From the NCBI GenBank assembly GCA_037576195.1, contig CM075104.1, forward strand, positions 23,762,211 to 23,826,210: 64,000 bases of DNA, in the 5' to 3' direction. Source of the DNA: Phytoseiulus persimilis (Eukaryota > Arthropoda > Arachnida > Mesostigmata > Phytoseiidae). Position numbers and translations under genes: made by a program. The notes under the pieces are model-generated. The model was not told where the DNA came from, did not search any database, and worked only from the letters and a program-made list of their open reading frames with translations. This document shows positions 9,923-21,800 of this stretch, one piece after another (the first letter of the stretch is position 1; the number at the start of each line of letters is the position of its first letter).

Positions 9923-12652
9923 TATTTACCAAAGTCCGATCTACCGGAAAACAGCAACGTGCAATGTATACCAGCAACCAAACGAAAGAGAAAAGGAGGT
10001 CTCCGGAGACTGCTTCGCGTCTTCGTACGTAGAGACAAATCTCGGAGCGCCTGGCAATCTGAAGAAGCCGCTCAGCTATGAAGCAGAGGGGATGTCTCAG
10101 CGAAGCAAGCTTCACGAAAGCAATCTTTTCGGTCGTTTGCACTTCTCGCCGCTGACGAATCTGGATGGAAGTTGGGGTGGCTGTCGAGCGAGGGAGCGTC
10201 GCGCAAGCCGCCGGCCAGCAACCGTGATATATGTGTTGTGCTAGGATAGCTGACAGAATAGAGATAGGATTCTAGCTTAGCTTGAGGGACCCGAGAAGTC
10301 AACTCGTTGACACATTCCGTTTTTTTTAAATCTATGTAGATCAAGAGGCAGATTTCTAGAGACCGATCTCTTATCTAACCATGGTATACTGGGAGGCCGA
10401 GTAAGATGCTCTTGATATCGAACAAATGACTCAGAGACAGCGCTCAAATTCTGGTGAACCCCTGTGTTGGAAAGGTGTCTGAGGTGAGGGTCAAATGAGT
10501 CGATCTAGGTCCGCTATCGACCCGGGTTCGAACCCGATGGTATTCAGAACGTTTTGAGATCGCCAGCCGTAACCAATCGAGTGGGCAGAAAGTAAAAAGC
10601 TTCTTTATTTTTACTGGCGCATAACGTTCTGTTGGAAACGTTGCTGAGGCGCTCGTTCCGCTTACTCACTCACGAGACTTTCCGCGGTTCTTCCCTATGC
10701 TGAGCGATGGTTTTTTTGCACTGCTCACCTCGGTTCTTCCCCCATAGCGCAGACTTCGTCCGTTGACCGGGAATATAACTCGTTGGCCCTTTGTTGTTTC
10801 ATCTTGAAAGTGTCTTTGTGTGAGCTCGGATCGCGTCTGACACCGCGCCTTGCCGTTCCAAAAGCGGATTACAGCTTCGGGCGCGAGCTAGCTTTTCAGG
10901 AAATTTGACTTTCTTTGAACATTCCCTTACGATGAACAACTGAGAATCCCTTCTTGCTTGTGTATGCGCCCTCGAGAACTGTACATGAGTTGTAAGATGG
11001 ACAACTCTCCATGGAACGTTATTCTTGTGACAAATATTCGTGGAGGATGATATATTTTTCGCGAGGCATCCAGAGCTCGAGACGCTCCTCTTCATGATAA
11101 TTTCTTTACAATGGCTTTGGTAAACTCATCGGCTCCGATCTGACATCGACCTCCTAATTTATTCATCAACACTTTTTGTAGCCGTAGTTATCCACTGTGA
11201 TTTCCGATGGATTTGAAACTCGATCCCATCTCAAGTAGTGTTTCGCCAGTGCAATTTTTTCTCGAGTGAGTATTTGGCCGTGAGAACTGTGATCAGTTCT
11301 CCAGAGCCGCTGAAGATTCGTGTTTGAATGTTCGGATCCTCATCTAGTAGATTTTGCGACACAGTTTTGTACATTCCGGATAAGCTGACTCAAATGACGC
11401 AAACCGTCACGAGAACCTTCTCAAACTCCAGCAATCTCAGAAAACGCTTGCACTCATCGAGCAACTCAGCTCGGATCGATTGAGCCTTACTCAATATCAT
11501 AATCAAATCTTTGATACAGCGAAACTTTCTTCGAGCGTTTGAAAGCCAAACTCAGCTTTAATTGCTTTGTGGTAGCCGTATCGGCCGCTTGGACCGGTGT
11601 GGGTTAGGAGAGGCTCCAGCTTCAGCTACGAATGTTGTAAATAACAGATTTTCACCCTAACATCAATGAAACGAAAGAGGAATTGTACTCTCGAGATTCC
11701 ACGTACTCATGGGAACGAAAACATGCAATAAATCGAACACAGCGCCTTCCCAACACCAACAACGATTTTTCTCTCTCTGAAATGACATCGCAGGCGAATC
11801 GTGGAGAAACCGGCTGAGAATTCCGGCTGATTGCTCGTAACGAACACTGATCCGATCCGTGAACAACTCCAATATTATGGCGTTGCTGTAGTCGGCGCTA
11901 CCACCCCACACAACAAGGTGGGCTTTTTATTTTGCCGGGTTGGGAATACGTGGCGACTCCGTAGCAAAAGTTTGTGTGTGGGTTGCGGAGCTTTCTGGGC
12001 TTCGCTAGGTCGACAGCCATCGCATTGAGATGCCGCAGGGATCTTCGTGGAGTTATCCGATAGCTTACGAACGTTCGGGGTGTAGAACAACCTCTTCGAG
12101 AAGGCACTCTCGAGAAGGCCGGTTCACATGGCTGCGGACAGAGCGAGTATTCTGTACATTGATTACTCATTACCGGGATCACCGACCTTCTTGGAGGAAG
12201 GAGAGACTTTGATCGCAAGATGAGCCGCGCTTGCGAGCCAATAATGCCGACCTCTATTCACGGGCCGGCGACCGTCGATCAATCAAGGAGGCGAATAATC
12301 TCGAGGCAGAAGCTCACTTGTAATTCCTGAGCAGGAAAATGTTTGGGGAACGAAAGCACTCACGGCGCTTCTGCCGTCAAACAGCCCGAGATGAGGAGTG
12401 TCATTCGGAATCAGATGGCGAGATCACAACTTGGTGCTTTGAATGGATTCCGTTTTTGCGCTGCACTCGCTCCCTGGTTCTTTCTGGGCTGTGTGTCATG
12501 GTTACAGCGCATGCGCTGGTGAGCCGATAATCGAGCGAAGATTTACGCGAAGCGGACAAAGAAAACATCACAGACCGTGGTCACCGGCTGTCAAAGCTGC
12601 GTGGCGTGAGATCAATTTCTTTTAGTGCCCTTCTCCTAGTTGAAGTTGAGAA
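9923..12652. other. Long non-coding stretch
   Basis: Starts with the 3' UTR of the preceding gene. Short open frames on both strands have no domain. A 14-bp palindrome CGGGTTCGAACCCG at 10523-10536 matches a Pol III B box, but no paired acceptor stem or A box surrounds it. Otherwise I see nothing. Confidence 0.5.
10523..10536 (+). other. Pol III B-box-like sequence, possible tRNA-derived SINE relic
   Basis: CGGGTTCGAACCCG contains GGTTCGAACCC, close to the B-box consensus GGTTCGANTCC. The predicted T-arm has a mismatch when extended, the 7 nt following do not pair with any upstream acceptor strand, and no anticodon arm is visible. At best a decayed tRNA or SINE. Confidence 0.25.
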
Positions 12653-13412
12653 ATGGAAGTTTTAAACGAGGTTTTGAGTGAGTGGCTCCAGGCAGCTATC
12701 CATGGGAATTCCTTGCAATGCAACAACGTGATTCCTCAAGAATTGAGTTTCTGTGTGGCTCGCCATATCTCATGACGACGGTCGAAACATCGGAACGCCA
12801 TCCTAGTATTGACCGCATGATCTCATATTTCAGGAAAGTGTCCTTACCATAACCATTTCTACATCGCAACCGCCACCGCATTGGTAGCCGGAGCGATCTA
12901 CTGGTTCTGGCAGCGAGGTGGTTGCAGCGGTGGGCGATGCGCCAACTGCAAGTGCAAGGTCAACCCAGGAATCGATAAGTCGAACGCCAAGGTCGTCAAC
13001 ACCGTTGACATCGAAGATATCGGAGACAAAGCCGTTTTCTGCAGGTGCTGGAGAAGTTCGAAATTCCCATATTGCGACGGCACTCACACCAAGTTCAACC
13101 AAGAGTCTGGTAAGACGATTACTGACGCTCGCGCATTCAACTCGGAGGAGGACGCACGCGTTCCTTCTCGAGTTCTAACTGAACTGTGGGTAATGATACT
13201 GTTAACGCGTCTGGATCCTTGAGTTGGATGCTTGGTGTGTATGTGTGTGTCGCTTCCACTTCACTCAGATTCCTGATAATTGAGTATCACTGTGGCGATA
13301 GCTTCAGACGTTGGAAACACCTGCGTGGTGCTGATCGAGATGAGTAACGGCCTGATTTTTCCATTTCATAGGGGAAAATGTCGGTCCTCTGATTGTGCAA
13401 AAGAAGAAGTGA
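12653..13412 (+). CDS. CISD: CDGSH iron-sulfur domain protein (CISD1/2 family)
   Basis: Three exons, 12653-12677, 12834-13109 and 13372-13412 (342 nt, 113 residues), with phases agreeing and GTGAGT/GTAAGA donors. The product has a short N-terminus, a transmembrane helix (FYIATATALVAGAIYWFW), then the CDGSH signature CRCWRSSKFPYCDGTH, which supplies the three Cys and one His ligands of a redox-active 2Fe-2S cluster, and the family's C-terminus NVGPLIVQKKK. Such proteins are anchored in the outer mitochondrial membrane or ER facing the cytosol and form homodimers (family knowledge). VVNTVDIEDIGDKAVFCRCW mixes CISD1 and CISD2 features, so the paralogue is not decided. Odd: a Gly/Cys cluster GGCSGGRCANCKC between membrane helix and domain, absent from the family members I know. 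The 25-nt first exon is inferred from phase. Confidence 0.92.
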
Positions 13413-14814
13413 GTCGGAGATGCTTCGTCAGCTGAAGCAGCATTCAACCCAACATTCGAAGACAGCATATGTGGAGCATGAGAAATACCGACGTATTAAC
13501 CAGTCATCCTTGTAGTGGAGGTCAGAAGTCACTTGGGTCGGTGAAGGAATAAACTCTAGATTGCGAGGCTCCTCATACTACGATTGGAATTGATTTGTTC
13601 TTCGATGACACTCGATGGCGGGTCGAGATCGCGGTGACGCTTTCGCCCGATCGCCGAAACTTGCCGTCCGGACAACCACCCTGCTCGCTGAGCCAGTTGT
13701 ATAAACCTCCAGTGCGAGAATTCACATATTTTAGTTGCGGACGGTATCCTTGACAATGCTCGGCAATTTCTTGCGGCCATGCGCCGATTGAATGTTTGGG
13801 AGACTGCCACGCCAGGAAGAGTGTTCCAGCGCCGTCTTATGGAAAAGATTCTCGAATGAGTCCTACAAATCTTCGGTAAACTTTCAGGACCGCTCTCTCG
13901 CAGGTTTAGCGTCGAATGCGTCCCCCGTTTCAGCGACTCCCTCCGGAGATTCGGCCTCTAATTGGGTGTCAGTCTCTAGCTCTGGCTTGAAATCCACCCC
14001 CAGATCATGCCATGAGTAAGATGTTGGAAATAGATTAGATGAAGGGCTCCTCACCTTCTGACTGCTCTCCTCGGTCATCTTGAACTGACAATCCAAGATG
14101 GACGGCTACACCGTCAGAGTTAATCAGCGCGGTGTGCTCTAGCAACGCAGCTCATAAAAGACAATCAAAATCGATTCTTCGAAATTGTTCACCTTCATAT
14201 TCATCTTCTTTATTTTCGGGCTAGATGTCCAGCTAATAGCCTAATGCATTCCAGGTTCGATAGAAATCCGTACTATTTACAAACCATAACTAAGTCAAAC
14301 ATTTCCCCGAGCCCTTGGAAGTAAGGTCTCCCTCCTTACGTCATTCGGACAACGATCATCCCTTCATCTTGGATGTCGTAAGAGTTGGTTGAGTTCCTAT
14401 CAGTGGTGCGAAGTCCCCGTTATATCGAGATGGATCAACCAAACTTCGGTTAACAGAGGACGCGTGTTCAAGTGAACGGGAGCCAACCGTACTTTTCATA
14501 ATGACTACGCCATTTGAACTTCATCACAAAGTTGACCGTTCGTGGACAAGGATAAGATTATCAGTTAAAATAAAGAAAAAATATCTATGGTAACAATAAT
14601 ATCGGTCATTCCATCAGGGAGAGACCATCGAACGCAAGCTACTTCCGGATAAGCTTCGCACCGTTTCGAGAAAGTAGCGAACAGCTCTGAAATCCCGCTT
14701 CTGCGTGACAGTTCGCCCGTTCGGTTCTGAGAATGTCCGATGGACAGCAGTCAATCCAGGGTCTCAAACTTCAGACTGAACGTTGTTCTTGGACGAATAG
14801 TATAAAGTTGCGTT
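13413..14814. other. Unresolved stretch, possible small minus-strand exons
   Basis: Minus strand 14104-13884 contains a possible start exon MTEESSQK followed by a GTGAGG donor and, after an AG at about 14000, an acidic stretch ending ARERS-stop. This would make a peptide of about 40 residues and is not convincing. Another open frame lies at 13810-13556 (minus). The rest, 14105-14814, shows nothing. Confidence 0.3.
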
Positions 14815-15825
14815 TCAGGCCGTTCCGTGGAGCTCGCTGAGACGATCGCAATTCGGAACGCCAAGCTTCTTGGCTTTGAGTTCCCATTCTGGGTTGCCAG
14901 TGTGCCGCGCTCGCCACAGCAGCGCATCTCTACTTTGTCTTTCCCGGAAACAATTGTGTCGTAAACTCGTTATGTACTCGGCTTCGATCTGCTCCTCTAT
15001 CCGACTGATGGCGTGCTTGTTGAAGTCCCGATGGTAGCTCTCCTGGACATAGTACTGCACTTTCAACTTCTCGGTCTGCATTGGTATCGGGTACTTGCTG
15101 CAGGAAAAGAGAGAACATTTCGCTCAGTTTTGGGCAGAAGGGCACGTCTCCTGTTTTTCAGAGACTGATTCTCGGAAACCCCGTTGCATCTGATCGTGGT
15201 CGAGCCGTGCGACCAGGAATGTAGAGAACACTCACTTTGTCCGCAGCATCGAGTAAGGGTGGTCTTGGGCGAAGAATGAGGACAATAAGGATACCCCCAC
15301 GAGCACGAGAATCGGGAGCATTTGGAGCAAGACGGAGGTTTGGCTCGCGTCCGATTGCTCGTGAGTTTGGAAATGTTGTCGTTGGTACGTCTGTCGTCGA
15401 CGTCGCTGGCTCTCGAAAGCGAAGGTTCCTCCGCCTGGATGGAATATTCGGTAAATATCGGTGGTTTCAATCAAAGGAGGGTATGGATGGATGAATTCAG
15501 GACGTCCTCGGCTCTCTTTGACAGACGCTCCGGGGAAACATTCAAGCATTCGAAACGGTTTTCGAGGAGACACTGAGCAGGCAGGGCATGTGGAGGGTTT
15601 CTGGTGTACCATACGGATTAATCCGGATACCATGCCACTCACCGAATGTGTTGTTGAAGAAAACATTGAAAAGCTCCTCTGGTGTTATGTCGGCGCTAGT
15701 CTCAAAGTGCGCATACTCATTGTGGCCTCTCGATCGACCACTGTCCACTGCTCTGTTCATATTTATATCGTACTCGGCTTTCTTCTGCTTATCTGACAAT
15801 ACACCGTACGCATTCCCGACCTTCT
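14815..15825 (-). CDS. DNAJB14: DnaJ homologue subfamily B member 12/14, N-terminally truncated at the sequence gap
   Basis: Three minus-strand exons, 15825-15643, 15434-15236 and 15097-14815, with phases 1 and 2 agreeing at both junctions. The visible part begins inside the J domain at KVGNAYGVLSDKQKKAEYD (helix III to IV) and continues with the Gly/Phe-type linker TSADITPEELFNVFFNNTFG, the membrane segment QMLPILVLVGVSLLSSFF and the DUF1977 C-terminal domain (YYVQESYHRDF, SLRHNCFRERQSRD, LGVPNCDRLSELH). DNAJB12/14 are ER-anchored Hsp70 co-chaperones acting in ER-associated degradation (family knowledge). The HPD loop and everything before it are missing because the reading meets the ambiguous base at 15826 and then a minisatellite. 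DNAJB12 versus DNAJB14 cannot be decided. Confidence 0.88.
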
Positions 15826-15826
15826 N
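15826..15826. other. Single ambiguous base N, probable assembly join
   Basis: The only non-ACGT character in the window. Unique DNAJB12/14 coding sequence ends on its left and a 45-bp tandem repeat starts on its right, with no transition sequence. This is what a collapsed or bridged gap looks like; distances across it may not be real. Confidence 0.85.
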
Positions 15827-16500
15827 GCTCAGATTGGTCTCGGAATCACCCCTCCAGAGTTGGAAAGAAATGCTCAGATTGGTCTCGGAATCACCCCTCC
15901 AGAGTTGGAAAGTAATGCTCAGATTGGTCTCGGAATCACCCCTCCAGAGTTGGGAAGTAATGCTCAGATTGACCCCAGAATCACCCCTCCAGAGTTGGAA
16001 AGTAATGCTCAGATTGGTCTCGGAATTATCCCTCCAGAGTTGGAGAGTAATGCTCAGATTGGTCTCGGAATCACCCCTCCAGAGTTGGAAAGAAATGCTC
16101 AGATTGGTCTCGGAATCACCCCTCCAGAGTTGGAAAGTAATGCTAAGATTGGTCTCGGAATCACCCCTCCAGAGTTGGGAAGTAATGCTCAGATTGACCC
16201 CAGAATCACCCCTCCAGAGTTGAAAAGTAATGCTCAGATTGGTCTCGGAATCACCCCTCCAGAGTTGGAAAGTAATGCTCAGATTGATCTCGGAATCACC
16301 CCTCCACGTTTTGAAAAGTATGGTCAGATTGGTTCTAGAATCACCCCTCCACGTTCTGAAAAGTATGGTCAGATTGGTTCTAGAATCACCCCTCCACGTT
16401 TTGAAAAGTATGGTCAGATTGGTTCCAGAATCACCCGTCCAGCTTATGAAAAGTATAGTCAGACTCGTACCGGAATCACCTCTCCAGACCCGGGAGAGTA
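15827..16500. repeat. 45-bp minisatellite, about 15 units
   Basis: Unit length is 45 bp, so all units stay in one frame; on the plus strand it reads IGLGITPPELESNAQ per unit with small variants (DPRIT, PPRFEKYG). No unit carries a stop in at least two plus frames and some minus frames, so long apparent ORFs result. The same unit occurs inverted at about 48745-49600. The array resumes in register at 22384 after an inserted retrotransposon. Confidence 0.92.
16487..16500 (+). repeat. Target-site duplication, left copy, R1-like element 1
   Basis: GACCCGGGAGAGTA, identical to 22370-22383. It belongs to the minisatellite unit, so the empty site can be inferred exactly. Confidence 0.9.
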
Positions 16501-16969
16501 GTCAGCGTCGAACCACGGAGGAGTACGGTCGCTTTCCGCGAGCTCCTGTTTCTGTGCTTTTGCCAGTGAATTGTGGTGCGCCAGGTGATAGGCCTTCTTT
16601 CGAGAACGATTTTGGTGCGCTGACGACCAGGATTGGGCCATCTGTCTGGGAGACACCGAATTAAAGGTATATTTTTGAAGTTCTGAGGCGGAATTCAATC
16701 CGGAGACTTCGTCGAGTTAGCCCGGAAATTGTGCCGATCAAATCGGCTCAATCCGGTTAGATTCAGAAAAGCGTCGCTAGCGAGAAGAATTTGTGACCCC
16801 TCTGGTCACGTATTTCACGTTAGGTGCGAGGGAATCAGAAAGCTTGCCTTCCCGCCCAGCCGGAAGCAGGTTACAGGGACCCGTCATCCTGGAGCGGCGC
16901 AGGGCTTCCACGCCCGAGCTGTCAACGATCCGACTGCGGGAATCGGTTTTCGACGAGAGTCGGCGCCAG

Positions 16970-18859
16970 ATGGAGCAAGAGAGGGATCGCCGGAGGGCGG
17001 CAGGAGGCTTGGACGTGCCCAGGGGGTTCGCCAGGGGGGGGAAGGTGGCACACTCGCCTACTGGGGGGGATAGGTCAGAGGATGTGACGGCGATGGATGT
17101 GGGGAGCCGGGGACTCGTTCCGAAGACGAGGAAGAGGGGCGCCGAGGGCAATTTGAGTCTGGAGGAGTCAGATGGACAAAGCAAGAGGGTCGCGGGAGAA
17201 TCGCAGGGGGATGGTCCGAAGGAGACCGAGCAGCTGGAGCATAAGATAGCTCAGATGGGTGAATACATGGAGGAGCTGACCAGGCTGTGTTCGGCCCAGA
17301 ACACCAAGAAAGAACTCAAGGATCTCGGGAGGGTAGTGCCGGGTCTCTACCGGAATCTGGTAACTAGCTTTCACGAAGAGATTTCCAGAATCAGGGGGGA
17401 AAGGCTGGTCGTCGAAGATGCTGTTTGCAGTAGGTGTGGGGAGGAGAGAGGCGGGATGCCGGGCAAGAGTGGGGCGGAGTTGACGAAGGAGCTGGAGGAC
17501 AGGTTCGCAGGTGCTGAGGGCGTTGAGGATCGACTCGCGCTCCTCGATCTCGAATGGCCTGAGGAAGGCTCCAGATGCGTCAAACTCACGCGGGACGACT
17601 CCTGGAGTCAGAGGAGGTTGAAGCTTATCATTGTCGAAGAGGGTAAGAAGTTCGAGGGTGGAGGCTTGGGCGACCTCTTGCAGCAGTTCCCGAGGGTTGG
17701 GCAGGTCAGCAGCCTGAAGGCTGGTAGCGTTGCAGTCCTCAGAAGCTACGAAGCGCTCGAGGTGGTCGGCGAGCAAAGAAATCGGGAGAACAACGGGGCA
17801 ACTAGGGCGCTCGTTATCGGAATCATGGGGAAGGGGGAAACGGTGGGGGTCACGACCTTGAGGATGCTCGAGGGGGCTTTGGAGAAACTCGCGGGGCTGC
17901 CGGGCTTCGACGAAGAGCGGGCTGTGGCATACGTGGACCCGGCGTGTCGTAACCAGAGACTCCGCAGGGCACTGGAAGTAGCATGCTGGGCCACGGGAGC
18001 GACTCTCGGGGAGGACTTCGGGGTCCTGGAGGTCTGCTCTAAGGGGGCTGTGACTCTGCCCACGGAGGGCGTTATAACAACCACGATCAAGGTCAAGTCA
18101 GCGGAAGGAAAAACCTTCGAGGACACTCTGCGGGGAGTGAGAGGGCTGTGGGATTCAGGCAAGCTCGGCGTCAAAGTCCGAGGGGTCCCGATGAAGGATG
18201 GGGGCGGGAATCTTATTATTAGGCTCGAAGAGCAGCGGCGGGGAGCGGGGAGAGATTTCGCGAGAGTGCTGAAGGAGAACGCCAACTTGGAGGCTGAAGT
18301 AAGGGAGGGAACGGGACTGAGACCGGTGGCTCTCTGGGGGTACGACCCGCTGGTCTCACCGGAGGAAGCGGAAAAAACTCTTCGGAGTCTACTGCGGATC
18401 CCGGAGAGTGCCAAGGTCACGGTGGATGAGCCCCGTCTGGTGAGAGCTGAGGTATGGAGGGCCCTGGTTACCTTACCTGCGGACGCTGCAGAAGCCCTTC
18501 TGCAGCATAGGACGCTGCGGCTTGGAAGCCGGTGGTGTCGAACCGAGCGGTGGGTCGAGGTCCAGACGTGCTTCAGGTGTCACGTCCCAGGGCATATGGC
18601 GAGAGAATGCACGTTGAAGGGAGGGGACGGGAAAGTATGCTACAGATGTGGTGCAGCTGATCACTTGGCAAAGGACTGCACCGCAGCCCAACCCAGATGT
18701 TACGTCTGTAATGCTGAGGGACACCGAGCGGACAGCAACTCCTGCCCGGAAAGGGGAACGAAAATGAAGGAGATCATCGGGGCGATGAAACGCGGTAGAA
18801 GGAAGAATGTGCCGGCGGCGGACGGGTGGACCACTGTAGGTCATAGGGAACAAAACTAA
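16970..18859 (+). CDS. R1-like element 1 ORF1, gag-like nucleic-acid-binding protein
   Basis: Frame open from about 16793 (GTG) with first good Met at about 16970, to TAA at 18857. N-terminal third is Arg/Glu-rich and probably coiled coil (ESRRQMEQERDRRRAAGG; EQLEHKIAQMGEYMEELTRL). C-terminal part has three zinc knuckles: CFRCHVPGHMAREC, CYRCGAADHLAKDC and a looser CYVCNAEGHRADSNSC. In R1-clade elements this protein packages element RNA (family knowledge). Strongly purine-rich coding strand. Intact. Confidence 0.88.
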   Translation: MEQERDRRRAAGGLDVPRGFARGGKVAHSPTGGDRSEDVTAMDVGSRGLVPKTRKRGAEGNLSLEESDGQSKRVAGESQGDGPKETEQLEHKIAQMGEYMEELTRLCSAQNTKKELKDLGRVVPGLYRNLVTSFHEEISRIRGERLVVEDAVCSRCGEERGGMPGKSGAELTKELEDRFAGAEGVEDRLALLDLEWPEEGSRCVKLTRDDSWSQRRLKLIIVEEGKKFEGGGLGDLLQQFPRVGQVSSLKAGSVAVLRSYEALEVVGEQRNRENNGATRALVIGIMGKGETVGVTTLRMLEGALEKLAGLPGFDEERAVAYVDPACRNQRLRRALEVACWATGATLGEDFGVLEVCSKGAVTLPTEGVITTTIKVKSAEGKTFEDTLRGVRGLWDSGKLGVKVRGVPMKDGGGNLIIRLEEQRRGAGRDFARVLKENANLEAEVREGTGLRPVALWGYDPLVSPEEAEKTLRSLLRIPESAKVTVDEPRLVRAEVWRALVTLPADAAEALLQHRTLRLGSRWCRTERWVEVQTCFRCHVPGHMARECTLKGGDGKVCYRCGAADHLAKDCTAAQPRCYVCNAEGHRADSNSCPERGTKMKEIIGAMKRGRRKNVPAADGWTTVGHREQN

Positions 18860-21800
18860 ATGGGCGGGATAACCATAATCCAAGTTAATCTGAACAGGAG
18901 TAGGGACGCCCACAGCATGCTCGAAAAAGTGGTCCAGGAGATGCGGGTGGATTTGGCGTTGCTCTCGGAAACCAACGAGGCGATTGCCAAGAGCCGTGGA
19001 GACTGGATCTGTGACGAAGCATGGGGCACAGCAGGTTGGATGACGGATAATAATGGGGCACAGCAGGTTGGATGACGGATAATAATGGGTCACTGAAACT
19101 GAGGGGGACGGGCGGGGGCAGTGGCTTCATCTGGATGGAGATCGATGGCATCGGGGTCTTCTACTCATGCTATATATCGCCAAACAGGCCCCTAGATGAC
19201 TTCAAGAATTTTCTTGGAGAGCTTGGGGAGTGTGTCGCTGGCCATAGAGGAAAGAAGATTTTCATTACGGGGGACTTCAACGCAAAGGGGGCTGACTGGG
19301 GCAACCGTCACACAGATGTGAGAGGGAGGTACTTGGAGGACTGGGTGGCTGGGAACGACCTTGTCATAATCAACGACGGGAGAGTTCCGACTTTCTCGGC
19401 AGTGAGGGGTGAGTCTTTCATAGATTTAACGATGGCAAACGGGAGGGCTTTGAATGACGTAGAGGGATGGAGAGTCCTGGAGTACCAACAGTCGCTTAGC
19501 GACCACCGGTATATAATTTTCACGGTGCGGGAGAGAGAACACTCACGGCAGTCGAGGCCGGAAGGGAGCTGGCAGTTCAGGAAGCTAGATCTTGCCAGGG
19601 TGAAGGACTACATCGATAGGCGCTGCAGGAACCTAACCGGGGTCAACCTGAGCGCCGAGATGCTGGAAAGTATTCTCACCAGGGCATGTAGCAGGGGGGG
19701 GGCCAAAGCGGAACTACACGGGGATGAATCGACCGATTTACTGGTGGAACGAAGAAGTGGCCGCTCTGCGCCAACGGTGCATCCGCCTACAGAGGACCGC
19801 CAGTAGAACGGCGAGCTGGCTGGGACGTCGGGACCGGGGAGCTGAGGGGAGGGCTACATATGCCAAACAAATGGCCCTGTATAGGAGGGCACGGGGGGAG
19901 CTGAGGGCTGGGATAAGAAGGAGCAAGGCGAGGGCATGGAGGGAGCTAGTCGAGGAGGTTGAAAAAGACGTGTGGGGGAAGCCGTATCAAATAGTCATGG
20001 GAAAGTTCGCGAGGAAGGGACCGAAGCTGGCTAGTGAAAAACTGCAGGAAACAATTCGGGAACTTTTCCCGGAGCGCCCTGAGCGGGAGGGCGGTATCGA
20101 CGAGACCGGGAAAATGGGTATGGAAAATCGGGGACGGACTATTCCAGAGGTAACTTCGGAGGAGATAATTCGGGCAGCTGACGGACTGGCGACGCGTAAA
20201 GCGCCGGGGCCGGACGGAGTTCCCGCCGAGGTGGTGAAACTCTTGGCCAGTAGATGGCCCAAATTGGTCAGGGATTTTTTCAATCAGCTGGTGAGGGAGG
20301 GAAGGTTCCCGCTGCCTTGGAAGAGGGCAGGGCTGGTGCTCATACCAAAGGGAGGGGGAGGAGGGCAGAGGCCGATTTGCCTCCTGAATAGCATGGGGAA
20401 ATTGTTTGAGAAGGTCATCGTCGAAAGACTGCAAGTGGAGATCGAGGATCTTGGGGCGCTATCGGGAAACCAATATGGCTTCAGGAGGGGTCTTTCGACG
20501 GTCGAGGCAGTCAGATGGGTTATCAGCCGGGCGATGGAGGAGAGGGTGAAGTGCACAAAGACTAGGAGCTTCGTCTTGTTGGTGTTGCTCGATGTCAAGA
20601 ACGCCTTCAACTCGCTGGAGTGGGGAAAAATATTGCGGGCCATGAGGGACAGGGGCTTCTCGGAGTACTTGATCCAGATCGTTTCGTCGTATCTGAGCGA
20701 AAGGGGGATCGTAGTGGAAGGGGGAGTTTTCAAAATCACGGCGGGGGTTCCACAGGGTTCAATCTTGGGCCCAACACTGTGGAACCTTGCGTATGACGGG
20801 GTTCTGACGGTTGGCATGCCGAGGGGGGCCGAGTTGTTAGCTTACGCTGACGATCTCGCACTCCTTGTCAGGGCCAAGACTGAAGGCGAGGTGGAGAATA
20901 TTGGGAACCGGGCACTGGGAATAATCCATGAGTGGATGAGGAGCATCAATCTGGAGCTGGCACCGCACAAAACGGAAGCTCTCTACCTTATAGGGAAGAA
21001 GAGGGCGAAGGGGATAAAGCTAAATTTGGGAGGGGTGGCGATCAAGCTCGCTGATAAGGTGAAATACCTTGGGGTGATGTTGGACAAAGGGCTCACTGGG
21101 AGGGAGCACATTGGGTATGTGGCGAAGAGGGCGAGGGAAACATCGAGGAAGCTTGGTAGGTTGATGCCGAGGATTGGGGGAATAGAGGGAGGGGACAGAC
21201 GCCTGCTGGCTTCAGTGGCGGAGTCGGCGGCCATGTATGCGGCCCCTGCGTGGGCGCATATGGCATTCGCGTCAAAGGGTAGGCGGCAAGCCATCCGAGC
21301 GGCACAGAGGACGCTTGCGATCAGGGTGAGCCGAGCTTACAGAACGGTCTCCACCGATGCAGCCCTCGTGCTCGCGAGGATGGTCCCATGGGATTTACTG
21401 GCGCAAGAAAGGGCGGCGTGTTGGGGGGAGCAGGGACTCGGGAGGGAGGAAGGGAGGGAGAAGACCATGGAGGCATGGCAGCGTGAATGGGAGGCGGGTC
21501 TAATCGGGGAGTCGAAGGGGAAATGGACGAGGCATCTCATAAGAAACTTGAAAAAGTGGGTGGACTGCGAGCACGGGGAGCTCAACTACGGGACAACCCA
21601 GATTCTCACGGGGCATGGTCAGTTTCAGACCTTCATGGTCAAAATAGGGAAGTCAGACTCTGATGTGTGCACCCTGTGCACGTCGGGTGAAACCGACGAT
21701 GTGGAACACACCGTGCTTCACTGCGAGGCCCTGCGCGACATCAGAGGGGACTGGGCTGTAGGTTTCAGTGGAGGGGGGTTGAGAGAGGTGGTGGAGTACG

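Noticed and set aside
9912-10344. Overlapping short ORFs behind the Ser/Pro-rich gene
   Set aside because: Inside its probable 3' UTR, on both strands, with no protein-like features.
10523-10536. A tRNA gene around the B-box-like palindrome
   Set aside because: T-arm has a mismatch, and no acceptor, D or anticodon arms can be drawn.
15827-16500. CRISPR-like regular repeats
   Set aside because: Units are contiguous with no unique spacers, and the genome is eukaryotic.
15588-16664. Overlapping ORFs of 140-210 codons over the first minisatellite (e.g. repeats of ITPPELESNAQ)
   Set aside because: They arise because the 45-bp unit is a multiple of 3 and lacks stops; they start in DNAJB12/14 sequence or across the N and have no gene signals.
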